The translations under genes were made by a program, and so were the position numbers. The notes under the pieces are model-generated. The model had not been told where the DNA came from. It made no database searches and was given only the letters and a program-made list of their open reading frames with translations. Source: an uncultured Desulfatitalea sp. (GTDB lineage: Bacteria; Desulfobacterota; Desulfobacteria; Desulfobacterales; Desulfosarcinaceae). From it: a stretch of DNA of 64,000 bases. Positions 60,743 to 64,000 of this stretch are shown here, piece by piece (within the stretch, counting starts at the first letter, position 1; every line of letters begins with the position of its first letter). The stretch spans positions 570,749 through 634,748 of the forward strand of contig CALMNL010000004.1 in NCBI GenBank assembly GCA_937868765.1, read 5' to 3'.

Positions 60743-61941
60743 AACGCATACCCCGCACGGTGTGGGCCCTGGGGTTCGTGAGCCTGAGCATGGATGTCTC
60801 GTCGGAGATGATCCACAGTCTGCTGCCGATCTTCCTGGTGACCGTGCTCCATGCCGACACCGTGTCGGTGGGCTTGATCGAAGGGGTCGCCGAAGCCGTG
60901 ACCCTGGTGACCAAGATCTTCTCGGGCGCCTTGAGCGACTGGCTGGGGCGGCGCAAGACCCTGCTCTTCATCGGCTATGCCGTGGGCACCGCCGTCAAAC
61001 CGCTCTTCGCCGTGGCCGGTGGAGTGCCGCTGGTGTTCGCCGCGCGCTTCATCGACCGCGTGGGCAAGGGCATCCGCGGGGCGCCCCGGGATGCCCTGGT
61101 GGCCGACGCCACGCCGCCGCACTTGCGCGGCGCGGCCTACGGGCTGCGCCAGTCGCTGGATACGGTGGGCGCCTTCCTGGGACCGCTGCTGGCGGTCTTT
61201 TTCATGTGGGCCACGGCCGGCGACTTCCGCACCGTGTTCTGGATCGCGGTGATCCCCGGCATCGCGGCCCTGGTGCTGATCGTCCGCAACGTCGAGGAAC
61301 CGACACCGAGCGGCCGGGGCCCCCGCCGGGGTCCGATCCGCCGGGCCGATCTCGGGCAACTGCGCGGTGCCTTCTGGGTGGTGGTGGTGCTGGGCGCGGT
61401 CTTTACCATGGCCCGCTTCAGCGAAGCCTTCCTGCTGCTGCGCGCCCGGGAGACGGGCATGGCCGCCGGCGTCATTCCCCTGGTCATGGTGGCCATGAAC
61501 ATCGCCTACACGTTGGTCTCCTACCCCATGGGCCGTCTGTCCGACCGCATCGGCCGCGACGTGCCGCTCATGGCCGGGATGCTCTTTCTGATCGCCTCGC
61601 ACCTGCTCCTGGCGGTGGCGGACCGGACCTGGCAGGTATCGGCCGGCGCGGTCTTGTGGGGCATCCACATGGGCCTGACCCAGGGGGTGATCGCCGCCAT
61701 GGTGGCCGATACGGCCCCCCCGGTATTGCGGGGCAGTGCCTTCGGCATCTTCGGCCTGGCCTCCGGGGCGGCCGTGCTGGCCGGCAATCTGGCGGCCGGA
61801 TATCTGTGGAGCGGCTTCGGCCCCCGGACCGCCTTCAACACGGGAGCCCTTTTTGCCGCTGTAGCCCTGGCGGGCTATATGCTATTCATAAAATTCATGC
61901 CGCCTTCGGGCGGACACCCTGGGAGAGAAAAGCGACCATGA
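60739..61941 (+). CDS. MFS transporter
   Basis: 400 residues with 11-12 helices. MDVSSEMIHSLLPIFLV at the N-terminus, GALSDWLGRRKTLL, RFIDRVGKGIRGAPRDALVAD and LSDRIGRDVPLM. The KGIRGAPRDAL motif is typical of the group of MFS proteins annotated as fosmidomycin/tetracycline-like efflux. ATGA overlap with the first MFS gene shows translational coupling. Confidence 0.88.
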   Translation: MKRIPRTVWALGFVSLSMDVSSEMIHSLLPIFLVTVLHADTVSVGLIEGVAEAVTLVTKIFSGALSDWLGRRKTLLFIGYAVGTAVKPLFAVAGGVPLVFAARFIDRVGKGIRGAPRDALVADATPPHLRGAAYGLRQSLDTVGAFLGPLLAVFFMWATAGDFRTVFWIAVIPGIAALVLIVRNVEEPTPSGRGPRRGPIRRADLGQLRGAFWVVVVLGAVFTMARFSEAFLLLRARETGMAAGVIPLVMVAMNIAYTLVSYPMGRLSDRIGRDVPLMAGMLFLIASHLLLAVADRTWQVSAGAVLWGIHMGLTQGVIAAMVADTAPPVLRGSAFGIFGLASGAAVLAGNLAAGYLWSGFGPRTAFNTGALFAAVALAGYMLFIKFMPPSGGHPGREKRP

Positions 61942-62798
61942 ACGAAACACGCAGAGACGACCGCCCCTCCATCACGGCCCATTACGAGCGCGCCGATTTG
62001 AGCGACCAGATCTTCGGCGCCCTGCAAAAGGCCGGCAAGCGCATCGACTCCTACCGGGATGCCACTGGTTTCGACCAGTTCCACATGCGGGGCGTGGAGG
62101 CCACCCGGGAACTGGCGGCCCTGGCCGGCGTGAGGCCGGGCCAGCATGTGCTGGATCTGGGCTGCGGCCTGGGCGGCGCCGGCCGCCTGCTGGCCGTGGA
62201 GTTCGGTTGCCGGGTGACCGGCATCGACCTGGTGGCCGGGTTCATCGAAACCGCCCGGCGCCTGACCCAGGCGGCGGGGTTGCAGGAAAAGGTTTCCTTT
62301 CAGACCGGCGACTTGAGCGCCCTGCCCTTCGCAGCGGGCACCTTCGATCTGGCCTGGTCCCAGCACACTCTGATGAACATCCGGGACAAGGCCGACCTCT
62401 TCGGCCAGATCGCCCGGGTGCTCAAACCGGAGGGGATGTTCGCCTTCTACGAAGTCCTGGCCGGCCCCCGGACGCCCATCTACTACCCGGTCCAGTGGGC
62501 CAGCGATGCCTCGATCAATTTTCTGCTTCCTGAAGATCGGTTCCTGTCTCAGTTATCCGCGGCCGGTTTCGAGCAGGTCCGGTGGCAGGAGGTCAGCGAC
62601 CTGTGCCGGGAATGGTTCCAGCAGGTGGTCTCCAAGATGGCCCGCCGCGCGGCCGACGCGCCGGCGCCCCTGGGCCTGAACCTGGTGATCGGCCCCACCG
62701 CGGCCGAGAAGGCGCGCAACACCCTGCGCAACCTGGAAGAGGCGCGCATCCGCGTGGTGTACGGCGTGGTGCGCAAGCAGAGAGACCGCCATGATTGA
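61938..62798 (+). CDS. class I SAM-dependent methyltransferase
   Basis: 286 residues from ATG 61938 (ATGA overlap). SAM motif VLDLGCGLGGAGRLLA, acidic VTGIDLVAGFIETARR, QTGDLSALPFAAGTFDLAWSQHTLMNI. Resembles sarcosine/dimethylglycine- and UbiE-like methyltransferases; the substrate is unknown. Confidence 0.87.
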   Translation: MNETRRDDRPSITAHYERADLSDQIFGALQKAGKRIDSYRDATGFDQFHMRGVEATRELAALAGVRPGQHVLDLGCGLGGAGRLLAVEFGCRVTGIDLVAGFIETARRLTQAAGLQEKVSFQTGDLSALPFAAGTFDLAWSQHTLMNIRDKADLFGQIARVLKPEGMFAFYEVLAGPRTPIYYPVQWASDASINFLLPEDRFLSQLSAAGFEQVRWQEVSDLCREWFQQVVSKMARRAADAPAPLGLNLVIGPTAAEKARNTLRNLEEARIRVVYGVVRKQRDRHD

Positions 62799-63279
62799 AC
62801 CGCCGGCGGCTTCCGGGGCGTATCAGCACCTGAAAATCTACTTCGCGGGCGCCATCCGCGGCGGCCGCGGCGACGCCGCCCGTTACCTGGAGATGATCCG
62901 GTTTCTGCAGGCCTTCGGCGAGGTCCTGACCGAACACGTGGGCGATCCGGCCCTCACCGAGGCGGGCGACGACGGCCCTGACGACCGCTTCATCCACGAA
63001 CGGGATATGATCTGGCTGCGGGGCAGCGATATCGTCGTGGCCGAAGTGACGCTGCCCTCCCTGGGGGTGGGCTATGAACTGGGCTGGGCCTGCGCCCTGG
63101 GCAAGCCGATCCTGGCCCTGTACCGATCGCGGCCGAACAAACACCTCTCGGCCATGATCGCCGGCAGCCCGGGCATCATCACCGCCCAATACACCACCGC
63201 CCACCAGGCCGGCGAGATCCTGCGCGGCTTTATCCGGACCTTTCTCAAGCAGCGCGAACTGGACCTGCGCCCCCGGTGA
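62791..63279 (+). CDS. DNPH1-like 2'-deoxynucleoside 5'-phosphate N-hydrolase
   Basis: 162 residues. YFAGAIRGGRGDAARYLEMI and RDMIWLRGSDIVVAEVTLPSLGVGYELGWAC give the nucleoside-deoxyribosyltransferase superfamily pattern, closest to DNPH1/Rcl, which splits dNMPs. The Glu in the PSLGVGYELG segment is the likely nucleophile. Start overlaps the methyltransferase end by 8 bases. Nucleotide salvage or clean-up is inferred. Confidence 0.85.
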   Translation: MIEPPAASGAYQHLKIYFAGAIRGGRGDAARYLEMIRFLQAFGEVLTEHVGDPALTEAGDDGPDDRFIHERDMIWLRGSDIVVAEVTLPSLGVGYELGWACALGKPILALYRSRPNKHLSAMIAGSPGIITAQYTTAHQAGEILRGFIRTFLKQRELDLRPR

Positions 63280-63366
63280 GCGCGAGGCCGATGGGAAGCC
63301 GTTCAGGGCCGCCTGCCTGGAACCGATGGCGGCGGCCGGCAGGCAAGTCGGTAAGCGGCAGGCAGC

Positions 63367-63897
63367 CTATTTGTCGGGGAGCGGCACCACCAGCACCGGT
63401 ATCCTGGACTGTTTCAGCACCTTCTGGGCCGTGCTGCCCAGCATGAAACGGGCAAGCCCGCCGTGGCCCTGGGTACCCATGACGATGAGGTCGCAGCCTG
63501 TTTTTTCAGCGGTCTCGATGATTACATCCACCGGATTTCCTCTTTTCACCAGCACATCATCCAGCTGAAAGGTCTGTTCTTCGAACTCCGTCGATGCGTT
63601 TCGATAAATGGACTGCAGCGCCTGCAAAATGTGCCCGCTTTCTGGGCGCTGCTTGCCGATAATGGCCTTTCGGGCGTCACTCGTGCGTTGCTGTTTGATC
63701 TCAGCCCAGCGCTCGGCGCCCACATGATAGCTGATGGCGGCGTCCATGCCCGGAGATTCCTCCAGCGCATGGACGATGGTGATGCCCAGGCCAAACATTT
63801 TGGCCAGGTTCACGGCATAGGCGAGGGCGAGCCGGGCGTTTTCCGACAGGTCGGTGGCAAACAGGATCTTTTTTATTGCGACTTTGGGAAGTATCAT
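63367..63897 (-). CDS. universal stress protein (UspA family)
   Basis: 176 residues. KKILFATDLSENARLALAYAV at the start, and the ATP-binding G-2x-G-9x-G-S/T signature as MGTQGHGGLARFMLGSTAQ, ending PVLVVPLPDK. It is longer than single Usp domains by a ~25-residue insertion near 80. Downstream of a probable TRAP permease gene, an arrangement known from TeaD next to TeaABC. Confidence 0.9.
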   Translation of the reverse strand: MILPKVAIKKILFATDLSENARLALAYAVNLAKMFGLGITIVHALEESPGMDAAISYHVGAERWAEIKQQRTSDARKAIIGKQRPESGHILQALQSIYRNASTEFEEQTFQLDDVLVKRGNPVDVIIETAEKTGCDLIVMGTQGHGGLARFMLGSTAQKVLKQSRIPVLVVPLPDK

Positions 63898-63965
63898 CTG
63901 TTTTCTCCTTGATGGACCGTTTCTTGCCGTGCATCGGGTCGATCCGGCGGTCGTCTTTCAGCCCG

Positions 63966-64000
63966 CTAGTTGAACAAGAGATTGGGCAGCCACAGGGAGA
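63966..64000 (-). CDS. C-terminus of a probable TRAP transporter large permease (partial)
   Basis: Only the last codons lie in the window; they read SLWLPNLLFN, stop at 63968-63966. Ends of this form (LWLPNLLF) are common in DctM-type TRAP permeases. The neighbour UspA supports it, but 10 codons are weak evidence. Confidence 0.35.
   Translation of the reverse strand, partial: SLWLPNLLFN

Overview
The window is a GC-rich Gram-negative chromosome segment (roughly 60-65 % G+C by eye). It carries outer-membrane lipoproteins, an OmpA protein, a beta-barrel protein, MgtE, a PabB-PabC fusion, an acyl-CoA carboxylase pair, a double-Cache chemoreceptor and a decayed fdhE. Gene content and protein style suggest a Desulfobacterota sulfate reducer, perhaps Desulfosarcina-like. 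This is inference; the window contains no rRNA or other marker gene.

Layout. 1-1705: 3' part of a RecD2 helicase gene. 1.7-6.9 kb: an accessory island on the minus strand, much of it lower in G+C, that reads as integron gene cassettes without an integrase. Three attC-like sites (3315-3401, 6007-6074, 6406-6464) separate a tandem SnoaL-like exported protein, a PHP-domain/SMC-type ATPase with a small partner gene, a DUF6968-like gene and an unknown gene. For each of three cassettes, the 7-8 bases at its start are the exact reverse complement of the R'' box of its own attC, as integron recombination requires. 7.0-12.6 kb: a 2-hydroxyacid dehydrogenase, a DUF3313 lipoprotein and an LtaS/MdoB-like membrane sulfatase lie among gene remnants (DUF3604 tail, dehydrogenase tail, lipoprotein copy fused to an fdhE tail). 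12.7-17.1 kb: an envelope cluster (lipoprotein, beta-barrel, DUF4105 protein, lipase-like lipoprotein). 17.1-22.8 kb: DUF1178, SH3/coiled-coil protein, nadB, a solute-binding lipoprotein and OmpA/DUF4398. 22.8-26.2 kb: modABC, divergent from an HTH/solute-binding regulator. 26.3-32.1 kb: DUF4349 pair, small proteins, VOC, cupin, a membrane protein and an APH-like/P-loop kinase fusion. 32.2-34.5 kb: chemoreceptor with a sigma-28-type promoter. 34.5-37.4 kb: pabA-pabBC for p-aminobenzoate, with a terminator in the leader. 37.6-41.9 kb: glycosyltransferase fusion, radical SAM protein, HAD-like protein. 42.0-45.8 kb: structured leader, mgtE, prmA and a DUF401 permease. 45.9-50.6 kb: small protein, KaiC-like/HTH/cupin fusion and AsmA-like protein. 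50.6-55.9 kb: CmcI-like methyltransferase, biotin carboxylase/carboxyltransferase pair and a TatD-like protein. 56.1-58.4 kb: vWA protein with six repeats. 58.5-63.3 kb: a tightly packed operon (NTF2-like lipoprotein, thioesterase, two MFS transporters, methyltransferase, DNPH1-like hydrolase). 63.4 kb to the end: UspA and the tail of a probable TRAP permease gene.

The strongest candidate for something new is the cassette array. Its central cassette carries a PHP-ATPase resembling known anti-phage ATPases, plus a small conserved-looking partner. No tRNA, rRNA, CRISPR array or transposase gene was recognised.
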